Part shown: positions 16,914-25,374 of the stretch, one piece after another
Numbering within the stretch: the first letter of the stretch is position 1
Layout: every line of letters begins with the position of its first letter
NCBI GenBank assembly: GCA_021108405.1
Contig: JAIOQW010000352.1
Location: 1 to 37,463, forward strand
DNA length: 37,463 nucleotides
Direction of reading: 5' to 3'
DNA from: Methanosarcinales archaeon
GTDB taxonomy: Archaea; Halobacteriota; Methanosarcinia; Methanosarcinales; Methanocomedenaceae
Position numbers and translations under genes: made by a program
The notes under the pieces: generated by a model
What the model saw: the letters and a program-made list of their open reading frames with translations, nothing else
Told to the model about the DNA's origin: nothing
The model's database searches: none

Positions 16914-17567
16914 ATGAATAAAAAAAAGTTGCTAATTGCACTTATATTAATCATAGCCACTGTATCTATTGGTGTTGGGTTATGGACTTATTTTACCGGA
17001 GGTGATGCAAATACAGAGCAAACCACACAACCGGACGACAAATCCTGTATCAGTGAAAAGACAGACGTTCGGGTAGTAGAATCATGCCAGAACTGGTATG
17101 CAGTAAAAAAAGTCCTTATCCGCGATAGACCATTTGACTTATATCTAATTATCAATAATATTAGTGCCAGTGCAGGAAAAATAGTGTATCTGGATCCTGA
17201 AATTAGTCCGACAGAGGATGTAATATATTCACCGGTAATTGACAGTAATACTACTACTGATCTTATAATTAATAATATTGAAAATGTTACTTATTATGAT
17301 CTATCATTGTACAGGGATAATGGAGATGGGGTGTGGGATCTTGAAGATGAACTTATTAGGGAAGTTACACCTGAGAATACCTTTCTTTCCAGTATAGCAA
17401 AAAAATATGTCCTTGTTGATGAGAATCTTGATCCCGATACTATTTATTGGATAGTCCAGAGATTCCATCTGGATACAGGTGCCGAGAAAAAATATCAATA
17501 TGAAGAGTTCAGCTTTATAATAGAGTTCTTAATTCAAAAAGTAGGCACACCAGCACCTGAGATATAA
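16914..17567 (+). CDS. Small exported protein with SipW-tag-like N-terminus (possible TasA/camelysin-like)
   Basis: 217 residues. The N-terminus (MNKKKLLIALILIIATVSIG, then VGLWTYFTGGDANTE) follows the pattern of SipW-dependent signal tags: basic start, hydrophobic core, Gly, aromatic-Tyr-Phe, small polar residues. The rest is one beta-rich domain with SPVIDSNTTTDLIINNI and YDLSLYRDNGDGVWD; the D-N-G-D-G segment could bind calcium. Two cysteines near residues 45 and 58 may form a disulfide. No lipobox or C-terminal anchor. Neighbouring genes are a membrane-bound regulator and an A/B surface set. Membership in TasA/camelysin or haloarchaeal DUF1102-like families is a guess from the N-terminus and context; otherwise unrecognised. 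Confidence 0.6.
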   Translation: MNKKKLLIALILIIATVSIGVGLWTYFTGGDANTEQTTQPDDKSCISEKTDVRVVESCQNWYAVKKVLIRDRPFDLYLIINNISASAGKIVYLDPEISPTEDVIYSPVIDSNTTTDLIINNIENVTYYDLSLYRDNGDGVWDLEDELIREVTPENTFLSSIAKKYVLVDENLDPDTIYWIVQRFHLDTGAEKKYQYEEFSFIIEFLIQKVGTPAPEI

Positions 17568-17670
17568 GGATTTATCTCAACATCTATATATGGTAATTGT
17601 TCATTACTCATCATTTATTATCTCATAATAAGCCATTAACTATGTAATTTAAACATAAAAAGAGTATAAT

Positions 17671-18663
17671 ATGAAAAAAACAGTATTATTGTTATTATCA
17701 CTTATCACAATTTTATTTGTGTTCATACCACACATAACAGCAGATATTAATATTGAGGCACAGGTGAAAAGTGAAGATAATCCACCAGTGGTTGATTATA
17801 TATTTGTGTTGAGCGATACTGGAGATATAACTCATGTAGAAGACGGAACCCAGATATTGCCAGAACCAGGTACTGGAAATAATGATGTATTGACATACTT
17901 TACCTGTTACGCAGTAGTATCCGATCCGAATAATGTGGAAGATATACAACAAGTTTATGAAAAAATATTGGATAATAACGATGATCAGGTACTATCCGAG
18001 ATGGCTGCTAATGATATTACAGATACGCCTGAGCAGTCCAATGCCCTTACTGAAGCCTTACAGAGTAATTTGATCACACAATCCGATTATGATGATATGA
18101 TAATAATACTGAAAAAACAGGCAAAGATGTTCAGGATTGAGAATTATCTGACAAATCGTGATAAACCAGGAGATTATAAAGTCTGTTTCAAAGTTGTTGA
18201 CAAAGAAAATGTATATCATGAAGGTTTTACCATTTTTACATACCTGCCTATTAAAATTCTGGAACTGGATTTCAATTCGGTTGGCTATGGTAAAATTGTC
18301 ATCGATGAACAAAAAAAGATAGATGGTGACTCTGATTTTGATCAAGCTGGTAATAGCACTACTCCCACATTAAGAAATCAGGGCAATACTGAATTTATGA
18401 TCAGTATCTCTGCAACGGACCTGATAGGTGAAAATGACCCGCTACATGTTATTCCTGCATCTGCCCTGAGCGTTGAATTTCTCGGACAGCATGTGTGTTC
18501 CCGGTATTGTAAAATAAACCCCGGTCCCGGATTAAATAATGAAGTAACACTGGATAGATATTTAATACCCGGCATACCAACCAGGATAAACTTTGGTGTT
18601 ACAGCTCCATATGGAACACCAAATGATGTTTATAATGGTCAGTTATCCATTTTAATTATTTGA
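17671..18663 (+). CDS. Secreted surface protein 'A', second plus-strand set
   Basis: 330 residues. Signal peptide MKKTVLLLLSLITILFVFIP, cleaved near ITAD. Paralogue of the protein at 12343 over the full length: LPEPGTGNNDV, VVSDPNNVEDIQQVYEKI, KPGDYKVCFKVVDKENV, LELDFNSVGYGKIVIDEQK, TPTLRNQGNTEFMIS, PASALSVEFLG and YNGQLSILII recur in order. A Cys pair (CSRYC) is inserted in the C-domain and is absent in the first copy. No anchor. The B partner follows after 102 bases; unlike the other two A genes there is no strong hairpin/T-run in the gap. Confidence 0.77.
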   Translation: MKKTVLLLLSLITILFVFIPHITADINIEAQVKSEDNPPVVDYIFVLSDTGDITHVEDGTQILPEPGTGNNDVLTYFTCYAVVSDPNNVEDIQQVYEKILDNNDDQVLSEMAANDITDTPEQSNALTEALQSNLITQSDYDDMIIILKKQAKMFRIENYLTNRDKPGDYKVCFKVVDKENVYHEGFTIFTYLPIKILELDFNSVGYGKIVIDEQKKIDGDSDFDQAGNSTTPTLRNQGNTEFMISISATDLIGENDPLHVIPASALSVEFLGQHVCSRYCKINPGPGLNNEVTLDRYLIPGIPTRINFGVTAPYGTPNDVYNGQLSILII

Positions 18664-18765
18664 TTAATATATTCTAAAGTGAATCTGAAATTGTATTCAT
18701 TTTCCAATTATGATTAAAATAATATCATAACATTAAAATGCCATGACCATTCATGAGGATATAAC

Positions 18766-19932
18766 ATGAAAACGGTTACTGTACTAATTGTGTTATTAGG
18801 AATAATAATAAACTTTCAACCTGCATCTGCAATTGGAATTGGAATATCTCCATCTGAAATAACAATCGACAATGTGTTGAAAGGAAATGAGGCCGAAAGA
18901 AGTATTACCATATTTAATACCGGATCGGAAACTACGAATTTTACACTATCTTCCTCGGGGGATGTTTGCAAATGGGTAACTTTTTATGATCCTGATGACC
19001 CTGCTACAAATATCACAACAATAAGTATACCTGGTCAGGAAAAAAGGGCTGTTATAATAAATATCCGAATTCCGGAAGATACTCTTAATGCAAAATATAT
19101 CGGATCAATTGATATTAGAAGTATACCTGTTGCCATAAACAGTAATGGGATGGGACAGCAGCTTATCATAGGGGCATCATCAACAATCAAGTTAATAGTA
19201 ACAGGTAACCAGACTGTTAAAGGAGTGGTAACTGCCATAGTGATCGAAGATACTGAACCCGGTTATCCTATTAAGATCAAAACAATTTTCAAAAATGAAG
19301 GTAATGTTATAGCAATTCCGGGAATCGATGTTATCATTCACCAGGGCAATAATGATATTTTCAGTTTTACTAATGATGAAGTGAGTGTCAAACCTACAAT
19401 AACCGAACCCATTATAGCTAAATGGAGTACAACTACTGCGAATTTGCCAGGAGAATATACAGCAAAAGTGACTGTGGTACTGGACGAACAAATCTTACGC
19501 TCAGATGATATACCATTCGAGATACTGCCAACCGGGACGTTGACAAGGCATGGTAATCTGACAGATATACTTATTGACGATATACCAGCCATTGGTACAC
19601 TCCTCAAGGTTAAGTCATATTTTGAAAATAACGGTCTGATCGAAACATCGGCAAAATTCACAGCAGAAGTATATAAAGATGGAAATCTTATAGATACCAT
19701 CACAAGTGATGAACTTGTAGTAGAAAAAAACGAAGAGATTGAGCTGGTATCTTATCTTAAGATCGAAGATCCCGGAGATTATAAGATTGAAGGAAAGGTA
19801 ATATATGATAAAAAAGAAACTCCGGTAAAAGAACTCTCATTCGAAATTCCGGTGGAATCAACTCCGGGTTTTGGAAGTATATTTACTTTAATAATAATTC
19901 TTATTTTTAGTAGGTTTTATGATATAAGGTAA
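18766..19932 (+). CDS. Surface protein 'B', second plus-strand set, with PGF-CTERM-like tail
   Basis: 388 residues; GAGG upstream of the ATG. Signal peptide about 1-22 (ending QPASA). Mature start IGIGISPSEITIDNVLKGNE closely matches the B protein at 13464. Three beta-sandwich units follow at the same spacing (SITIFNTGSETTNFTLSS; IFKNEGNVIAIPGIDVII; YFENNGLIETSAKFTAEVY). The C-terminus is STPGFGSIFTLIIILIFSRF then YDIR. That is a PGF motif, a short hydrophobic helix and a weak basic end, so recognition by an archaeosortase is plausible but less typical than in the first copy. Likely anchors or assembles the A protein encoded just upstream. Confidence 0.77.
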   Translation: MKTVTVLIVLLGIIINFQPASAIGIGISPSEITIDNVLKGNEAERSITIFNTGSETTNFTLSSSGDVCKWVTFYDPDDPATNITTISIPGQEKRAVIINIRIPEDTLNAKYIGSIDIRSIPVAINSNGMGQQLIIGASSTIKLIVTGNQTVKGVVTAIVIEDTEPGYPIKIKTIFKNEGNVIAIPGIDVIIHQGNNDIFSFTNDEVSVKPTITEPIIAKWSTTTANLPGEYTAKVTVVLDEQILRSDDIPFEILPTGTLTRHGNLTDILIDDIPAIGTLLKVKSYFENNGLIETSAKFTAEVYKDGNLIDTITSDELVVEKNEEIELVSYLKIEDPGDYKIEGKVIYDKKETPVKELSFEIPVESTPGFGSIFTLIIILIFSRFYDIR

Positions 19933-19997
19933 AATACCAAAAATATATATTTTCTTAATCCAATTATAATTCCAAATAATTCTATGAGGGGTTTTAT

Positions 19998-20744
19998 ATG
20001 ATAATAAAGAATATTTTAATTATATTGTTAATCATTGCCATATCAATTTTTTTTTCAGGCTGCTTTAAAGCGCCGGATACCGATGGGGACGGACACCGTG
20101 ATCCTGTAGACGATTTTCCCCAGGACCCGAACGACTGGAAAGATTCCGATAAAGACGGAATAGGCGATAATGCAGAGAAAGATATTGGAACCAATCCGCA
20201 TAATTCAGATTCTGATGGTGATAATTATTCGGACGGGATTGACCTGGACCCTTTAAATGGTACAATAGGTATTGATAGTGACGAAGACAGTTATCACGAC
20301 GCAGTTGATGCCTTCCCTGAAGATGCAAATGAATGGGCCGATACTGACGGAGATGGTTATGGCGATAACTCTGATAAATATCCGGCAGAACCATTATACC
20401 ATACTTCAGTACCTAAAAACCTATCCAATTTCTCTTATGAAGAGATAGACCGTGTCACAATATACGAGAATGGGTCATCAGGCACTGAATATACCATATC
20501 AATTACTAATAATGATGATTTTAGCGGTAATTTCACAACAACAGTCTATACTTGCAATTGTGCCGATTGGACTAAAAAGGAATGCATACCAGGTACGCAG
20601 TTGAACATATCAACAGTAGCCTATGTGGGATCAAATGAAACAGAAATGGTAAAGGTCAGGGTTTTTTCAGATTATATGAAACAAACACGCACATTCATAT
20701 ATCGGATAAATGTTACCTCCTCTGAGGTTGAACAACCGGTTTAG
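19998..20744 (+). CDS. Lipoprotein with thrombospondin type-3 calcium-binding repeats
   Basis: 248 residues; GAGGGG upstream of the ATG. The signal peptide ends in a lipobox (FFSGC, Cys about 22). Residues about 26-130 hold a series of acidic repeats (DTDGDGHRD, DSDKDGIGDNAE, DSDGDNYSDG, DSDEDSYHDA, DTDGDGYGDNSD) in the thrombospondin type-3 / dockerin-like calcium-binding pattern. The C-terminal ~110 residues form a beta domain with two near-adjacent cysteines (YTCNCADW). The calcium repeats probably make a rigid rod that presents the C-domain away from the membrane. Last gene of the surface region; convergent with the DUF447 gene. Confidence 0.8.
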   Translation: MIIKNILIILLIIAISIFFSGCFKAPDTDGDGHRDPVDDFPQDPNDWKDSDKDGIGDNAEKDIGTNPHNSDSDGDNYSDGIDLDPLNGTIGIDSDEDSYHDAVDAFPEDANEWADTDGDGYGDNSDKYPAEPLYHTSVPKNLSNFSYEEIDRVTIYENGSSGTEYTISITNNDDFSGNFTTTVYTCNCADWTKKECIPGTQLNISTVAYVGSNETEMVKVRVFSDYMKQTRTFIYRINVTSSEVEQPV

Positions 20745-20781
20745 ATGTATCATTCAAGGCATGAGTAGTAGTTAGTAGTTA

Positions 20782-21369
20782 TCATTGCAGGTACTCTATT
20801 ATCATGTCATATGCTTCTTTTTCACAGGTTCCACCGCATTTATTTACAAGACTGCCATATGACCCTATTCTGTCTAACAATGACTTATCATTAAAAACCT
20901 TATACCGCGACGCAAGCACCAGTGCTTCTATCACTGCATTAAAACCACGGTTCACGGACCTGGGTCCTTGATTGGTAATATTACCTGCGATCATATTAAG
21001 TTGTGCTGTCATTGCGGTGCAGCCTGATGTATGATCAGCCCTAAAAAGGACCCACGCAGAAGACTGTGCTAGTACAGGAAACATTATGCCCGTGTCTGTT
21101 TTGACCATAGTAAACATCTCAATATCCAAATCATCTAATGCTGAGCGTACAAACAATATAGGGTCACGTATTATGTTGGCAGCAAGAAGTCCCGTGTCCA
21201 TGATGTTGACACTGGTATGTGACCCGTTAAATACTTTAACCCTGAAAATCCCTTTATCGCTAATAATTCCTATAGGTGCGGCATTCGGCTTGCCATCCAG
21301 GGACCTTGTAGTTACAATAACCTCATTAATGCCTTCCTTGATCCCGTATTTATCCGGACCGACATTCAA
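20782..21369 (-). CDS. DUF447 family protein (FMN-binding split-barrel type)
   Basis: 195 residues, soluble. The N-terminus GINEVIVTTRSLDGKPNAAP is the family landmark, followed by PIGIISDKGIFRVKVFNGSH and the conserved ADHTSGCTAMTAQLNMIAGN region. Relatives adopt a flavin-reductase-like split barrel. Its start overlaps the CitG-like gene stop by 4 bases. From memory, DUF447 and CitG-like genes accompany tetrahydromethanopterin-related genes in archaea and methylotrophic bacteria, so a role in cofactor synthesis or handling is plausible; the reaction is not known to me. Confidence 0.8.
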   Translation of the reverse strand: MNVGPDKYGIKEGINEVIVTTRSLDGKPNAAPIGIISDKGIFRVKVFNGSHTSVNIMDTGLLAANIIRDPILFVRSALDDLDIEMFTMVKTDTGIMFPVLAQSSAWVLFRADHTSGCTAMTAQLNMIAGNITNQGPRSVNRGFNAVIEALVLASRYKVFNDKSLLDRIGSYGSLVNKCGGTCEKEAYDMIIEYLQ

Positions 21370-22298
21370 AAAGACAATCCTCCCATAAGTGCAATAAAAA
21401 GACCGGCTATTATGATATCTGCAGTAGAGCCTGGATTTATACCTGACCTGATCAACTGCTCATCAAATAAGTGTATATCTTCTTTGGTATTATCAAATCC
21501 TGATCTGTTGATCTTCTTAATAATATTTCCGGCCTGTTCGGACACACTCTGTGCTGTGGATAAACCTGACTTGGTCTGAATGAAAGTATCAGGATTACGG
21601 GCAAGTATCTCAAGGAAGGTCCATACCACAGCATCATTGATATTAATGGACCTGTACTTAATTAGAATACTATTTGCACAGGAGAATGTTAGTGGAAAAT
21701 CCATGGTCCATTCCCTTGCGACCATATCATATGAAGACGAGATCTCCATCAATTGGTATAGGGTTGTTCCCCGGGTTTTGATAGTTTCGATTGAAGTGGT
21801 GAGGTCTTTAAGGTCCATATCCTGTACTTCTTTGACCCTTACACCTGCTGCATTAAAAGCATGGTATAACTCAATGGAATCTTCTATCGTAGTGTTTTTC
21901 ACCAGTTGTATGATATTATATTTAAGCTTCGTGAATATATCATAAGGTCCATCAATCTCTTCAAGTCTTCCGGCAGCCATAACAAGTGGTATTAAAAGAA
22001 TAAATGCTCCAAAGTGCGTATTACCGCCACTTTGCCATTTTTTACTTTCAAGTACTGCCTTATGAATATATCCACCAATTCCTTTAGTGTCTGTGGAAGC
22101 TTTTTTAAGTACAGGATATACACTAACTGCCGAAGCCAGGAAGTGCTCGAACCTGGTATCGGGATAGTTATGATCTCTATCCACATTACCCGGTTTCGGA
22201 GTGGCACACACCTCAAGGATCATAGCAAGTTGGGCATATTGCGCTATACGGTGTGTATTTTTGCCTACTCCGTCTTTACCTGTATTAGCAATCTTCAT
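21366..22298 (-). CDS. CitG-like triphosphoribosyl-dephospho-CoA synthase family protein
   Basis: 310 residues. Family motifs: EVCATPKPGNVDRDHNY near residues 30-46 and GGNTHFGAFILLIPL near 95-109. The C-terminal ST-x-D-I-I-I-A-G motif (residues about 293-301) also fits. Bacterial CitG makes the citrate lyase prosthetic-group precursor, but archaea lack that lyase. Archaeal homologues therefore probably perform a related phosphoribosyl or phosphate transfer, possibly in C1-carrier synthesis. It lies 8 bases after the coiled-coil gene and overlaps DUF447 by 4 bases, a three-gene unit. Confidence 0.83.
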   Translation of the reverse strand: MKIANTGKDGVGKNTHRIAQYAQLAMILEVCATPKPGNVDRDHNYPDTRFEHFLASAVSVYPVLKKASTDTKGIGGYIHKAVLESKKWQSGGNTHFGAFILLIPLVMAAGRLEEIDGPYDIFTKLKYNIIQLVKNTTIEDSIELYHAFNAAGVRVKEVQDMDLKDLTTSIETIKTRGTTLYQLMEISSSYDMVAREWTMDFPLTFSCANSILIKYRSININDAVVWTFLEILARNPDTFIQTKSGLSTAQSVSEQAGNIIKKINRSGFDNTKEDIHLFDEQLIRSGINPGSTADIIIAGLFIALMGGLSF

Positions 22299-22306
22299 AT
22301 ACGAAT

Positions 22307-23167
22307 CTAAACCAGTCCTGACCTCTGGAGCAAGAGTAGATCTTCGGTACTGATCTTTTCACCCAATTTAAACTGGGAATATACCTCTTCTGCTTCTTTC
22401 TTAATCTGGGCTTTAGCTGAATTGATCTTACTCTGTTTACTCTTTCTCTTAAGACCAATTATGATCTTATCAAAGTCACGAATTTCTTTTTGGGCTTTTA
22501 TGAAAAGTTGATGTTGTTCATCTGCAGATTCCTGTACTTCTACAAATTGTTTGTGGATACTATCCGATTCCGCCCGTACTTTATCGGCTTCTTTGAATGC
22601 CTTTATCATCTTTTCATGATATTCCTGTGCGGCATCTGCAAATTGTCTTACTACCTCATGATATTCAGAGGCTTGATCTCTATTAATCTGCGCTTCTTCA
22701 AGAAGATCCTTTAATTCCTGATTACCTTCAAGCAGGGTCTTCTTTCTTTTGAACTCTTCAGTAAGATGACCTATTCTTTCAACAAGTTCTCTTTCTTTGC
22801 CAGAGTTCATTACTTCGGTCTGCTGTTTGAATTCAAGATGATCAATTTCCCGTCGCATATCCTTTAAAGACGGTCCATCACTTAGGTTCAGGTCTTTCCT
22901 TATTTGATCAATCCTGGCATAGACCTTATTGGCTTTATCATTATATTCATCACGTTTGCCTTTATTCTCACGGACAGACTCATTATTAGTATCTCGTAAA
23001 ATTTTAATTTCCTGTGCTTCATCAATGAGTTCCTTGGTCCGTTTATTGAGCTCATTTCGTTTGCTAGCAAGTTCACTTGCCTGTGCATTAAGTTTGTTAC
23101 GATTTTCCTTATTTTCCTCAGATTTTATCTTTAAATCCGACTTTCCTTTTTGTAGTTCTTCTAGCAT
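22307..23167 (-). CDS. Long coiled-coil protein (COG1340-like)
   Basis: 286 residues, almost entirely charged helix rich in Glu, Lys, Gln and Asn, with heptad-like leucines; no membrane segment. The layout (N-terminal coiled coil with repeated NELNKRTKELIDEAQEI-type heptads, a short GPSLKDMRREIDHLEFKQQT break near 98-117, then a second coil and a basic C-terminal region) matches a widespread archaeal coiled-coil group (COG1340) often misannotated as phosphoserine phosphatase. GGAGG lies 11 bases before the ATG. First gene of the unit with CitG-like and DUF447. Function unknown. Confidence 0.8.
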   Translation of the reverse strand: MLEELQKGKSDLKIKSEENKENRNKLNAQASELASKRNELNKRTKELIDEAQEIKILRDTNNESVRENKGKRDEYNDKANKVYARIDQIRKDLNLSDGPSLKDMRREIDHLEFKQQTEVMNSGKERELVERIGHLTEEFKRKKTLLEGNQELKDLLEEAQINRDQASEYHEVVRQFADAAQEYHEKMIKAFKEADKVRAESDSIHKQFVEVQESADEQHQLFIKAQKEIRDFDKIIIGLKRKSKQSKINSAKAQIKKEAEEVYSQFKLGEKISTEDLLLLQRSGLV

Positions 23168-23381
23168 TACCCATTAGTCCTCCTTTTCCAACGACATGTG
23201 CTGGTTTTTCATGCACTTCATAATGCACGATACGGTATTCTAGAAATAATACGGTTTAATTGATCCGTAGTATTTTTCGAAATTAATCGGTATCCTCACC
23301 ATAAAAATAGTTATGGACACGTCGATAATTGAGCTTAATAGTAATTACATCCCTTTTAACCTTTTCGGGTGATTGTTGATA

Positions 23382-23687
23382 CTATTTCTTCATTTCTTCT
23401 ATTATTTTATTTACAATTCCTGCTTCGGCCGGGTAAGCTCTATCTCCAATAATCACAGCAGGCAATTCCTTGATCCTATATTTTTTCATTACTTGCGGAT
23501 GTTCTGTAACATCAAGTATCTTAAAACCAGCTCCTGATTCCTCAGCTGCACTTTTTATCCTACTACTTATTTCCGGTGTTGGGTCTATAGATATGATAGC
23601 CATCCCACAGGCACAATCCGTACGTTTATATTCCAGTTTTTTAACCAGTATTACCGTGTGCTTAGAAAATGCGAACGAAGTGAGCAT
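23382..23687 (-). CDS. Small thioredoxin/glutaredoxin-fold-like protein
   Basis: 101 residues from the ATG at 23687; the start may lie later, because the first codons come from a module-C repeat. The core has a Cys-rich segment (RTDCACGMAIISID), a helix, FKILDVTEHPQVMKKYRIKE, the cis-proline-like LPAVIIGDRAYPAEAG and a final helix. This is the beta-alpha-beta-beta-alpha order of thioredoxin folds, and VMKKYRIKELPAVII closely parallels glutaredoxin-type proteins. C-x-C replaces the usual CxxC. It begins 4 bases after the leuB stop and may be co-transcribed. Redox role is inference. Confidence 0.55.
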   Translation of the reverse strand: MLTSFAFSKHTVILVKKLEYKRTDCACGMAIISIDPTPEISSRIKSAAEESGAGFKILDVTEHPQVMKKYRIKELPAVIIGDRAYPAEAGIVNKIIEEMKK

Positions 23688-23691
23688 TTTC
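23665..23691. repeat. Solitary module-C hairpin overlapping a start codon
   Basis: GAAAATGC (23665-23672) pairs with GCATTTTC (23684-23691), 8 bp perfect over an 11-base loop. It corresponds to module C of the composite repeats, with a C-G pair where the copy at 26298 has T-A. It begins directly after the leuB stop and contains the ATG used by the downstream thioredoxin-like gene. Confidence 0.8.
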
Positions 23692-24819
23692 TTAAATCTC
23701 TTTTATTATCCTGGCAATCTCATCACCGATATCAGATGTACCGCTGCTGCCTCCCATATCTTTAGTCAGCACCTTAGCTTCCTTGATATCCTGCTCAATA
23801 GCCCTCACAATAGCATCACCTGCTTCTTTCTCACCTAACTGTTCCACAAGCATAGCTCCTGCCCAGATAGTTGCAATCGGATTAGCCCGGTTCATTCCTT
23901 TATACTTGGGCGCACTGCCATGTATAGGTTCAAACATACTGGTCCCCTGCGGATTAATATTCCCTCCCGGAGCCAGACCCAAACCACCCTGTACCATTGC
24001 ACCCAGGTCAGTGATAATATCACCGAACATATTAGGTGATACAACAACATCAAAGAATTCGGGGTTCTTGACAAACCACATTGTTATAGCATCCACAAAA
24101 TTAAAATCAGTGGTCACATCAGGATACTCACTTGATATGGAATTGAACTCTTCGCGCCAGAACCCGTAGATATCTGACAGTACATTGGCTTTATCTACGG
24201 ATGACACATGCTTTCCCCTTTGCATAGACATATCAAAAGCATACCTGATCACTCTCTGGGTCCCTTCTTTGCTGATCATGCCAATCTGGTAACCTATCTC
24301 TTCACTATCCGATTCAATATCAAGTCCGAACTTTACATTATATAATGAACGGGCTACTTCAAGTACGGCTTTACTTTCTCCTTTGCCGGCCCGTCCGCCT
24401 ATTCCGATATAAAAATCCTCGGTGTTCTCTCTTATTACTGTAAAGTCGATATCTTCCGGGGTTTTATTCTTTAGTGGACACCAGACACCTTCTAAGAGTT
24501 TTACCGGCCTTAGATTGATATACTGGTCAAAATAGAACCTTGCAGATAACAGGATGCCTTTCTCAAGTACGCCCGGTTCGATCCTGGGATCACCTATGCT
24601 ACCGAGAAAAATCACATCATAGGTGTTTAATTCCTTAAGGCTTTCTTCTGAAATTAATTCTCCTGTACTCAGGTAGTGGTCGGCACCATGTGGATATTCA
24701 ATCCATTCCACATAAAAACCATATACTTCACCGGCCGCATCAATGACCTTCTTGCCTTCATCGATGATCTCAGGCCCTATTCCGTCTCCTGGAATGACTG
24801 GTACTTTGTATTGGGTCAT
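23692..24819 (-). CDS. leuB: 3-isopropylmalate dehydrogenase family (LeuB-like)
   Basis: 375 residues of the isocitrate/isopropylmalate dehydrogenase superfamily. Markers: [15 protein letters not shown] at the N-terminus, the substrate loop with [16 protein letters not shown] near 128-143, the metal/NAD signature [20 protein letters not shown] near 257-276, and [12 protein letters not shown] near 293. It oxidises and decarboxylates 3-isopropylmalate in leucine synthesis; the EDFY variant is also seen in tartrate/malate-type members, so a wider 2-oxoacid role is possible. It overlaps leuD by 4 bases, supporting a leucine or 2-oxoacid chain-elongation assignment. Confidence 0.88.
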   Translation of the reverse strand: MTQYKVPVIPGDGIGPEIIDEGKKVIDAAGEVYGFYVEWIEYPHGADHYLSTGELISEESLKELNTYDVIFLGSIGDPRIEPGVLEKGILLSARFYFDQYINLRPVKLLEGVWCPLKNKTPEDIDFTVIRENTEDFYIGIGGRAGKGESKAVLEVARSLYNVKFGLDIESDSEEIGYQIGMISKEGTQRVIRYAFDMSMQRGKHVSSVDKANVLSDIYGFWREEFNSISSEYPDVTTDFNFVDAITMWFVKNPEFFDVVVSPNMFGDIITDLGAMVQGGLGLAPGGNINPQGTSMFEPIHGSAPKYKGMNRANPIATIWAGAMLVEQLGEKEAGDAIVRAIEQDIKEAKVLTKDMGGSSGTSDIGDEIARIIKEI

Positions 24820-25301
24820 GCATTCACCTGCTGTCTGGTATATTCGATAAGTCCTCCTGCATCAGTAATATTACGTACGAAATCCGGAAGTGGTACGGCC
24901 TGGTATGTCTCGTTCTTTGTTTTGTTAGTGATAAGCCCGGATGCAAGGTCCACGTCCAGTTCGTCACCTTCCTGTATGCTGTCCGTATCCGGACATTCCA
25001 TAAGCATTAGTCCTATATTAATAGAATTCCTAAAAAAGATGCGTGCAAAGCTCTTTGCTATTACGCACTTGACCCCGGCACCTGTTAGAGCCAGTGGTGC
25101 ATGTTCCCGGCTTGAACCACACCCGAAGTTCGTACCTGCTATGATGATATCACCGGGCTTGACATCAGAAGCAAATTCCGGCCTGACACCCTCAAAGGCA
25201 TGCTGTGCAAGTTCATCAGCTGTGTTTATGGTGAGATACCTACCAGGGATAATAGCATCAGTATCTATATCATTTGCGAATATCCATACATTTCCTTTCA
25301 T
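24816..25301 (-). CDS. leuD: 3-isopropylmalate dehydratase small subunit (LeuD-like)
   Basis: 161 residues, swivel domain only, as in archaeal two-subunit enzymes. Landmarks: [36 protein letters not shown] and [20 protein letters not shown]. With a large LeuC subunit (not in this window) it isomerises 2- to 3-isopropylmalate. The substrate loop reads YLTI; archaeal homoaconitase-type subunits carry YLRT and isopropylmalate/citramalate types carry other residues after YL, so homoaconitase activity is less likely. Overlaps leuB by 4 bases. Confidence 0.9.
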   Translation of the reverse strand: MKGNVWIFANDIDTDAIIPGRYLTINTADELAQHAFEGVRPEFASDVKPGDIIIAGTNFGCGSSREHAPLALTGAGVKCVIAKSFARIFFRNSINIGLMLMECPDTDSIQEGDELDVDLASGLITNKTKNETYQAVPLPDFVRNITDAGGLIEYTRQQVNA

Positions 25302-25374
25302 TATATTCTACTCCATGTTTGGCGTATAATTGATTTTATTTGATATATTATTTTGCTGTTGATATGTTTGTATA

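Noticed and set aside
24816-25301. Homoaconitase small subunit
   Set aside because: The loop reads YLTI rather than the YLRT expected for archaeal homoaconitase; kept as LeuD-like.
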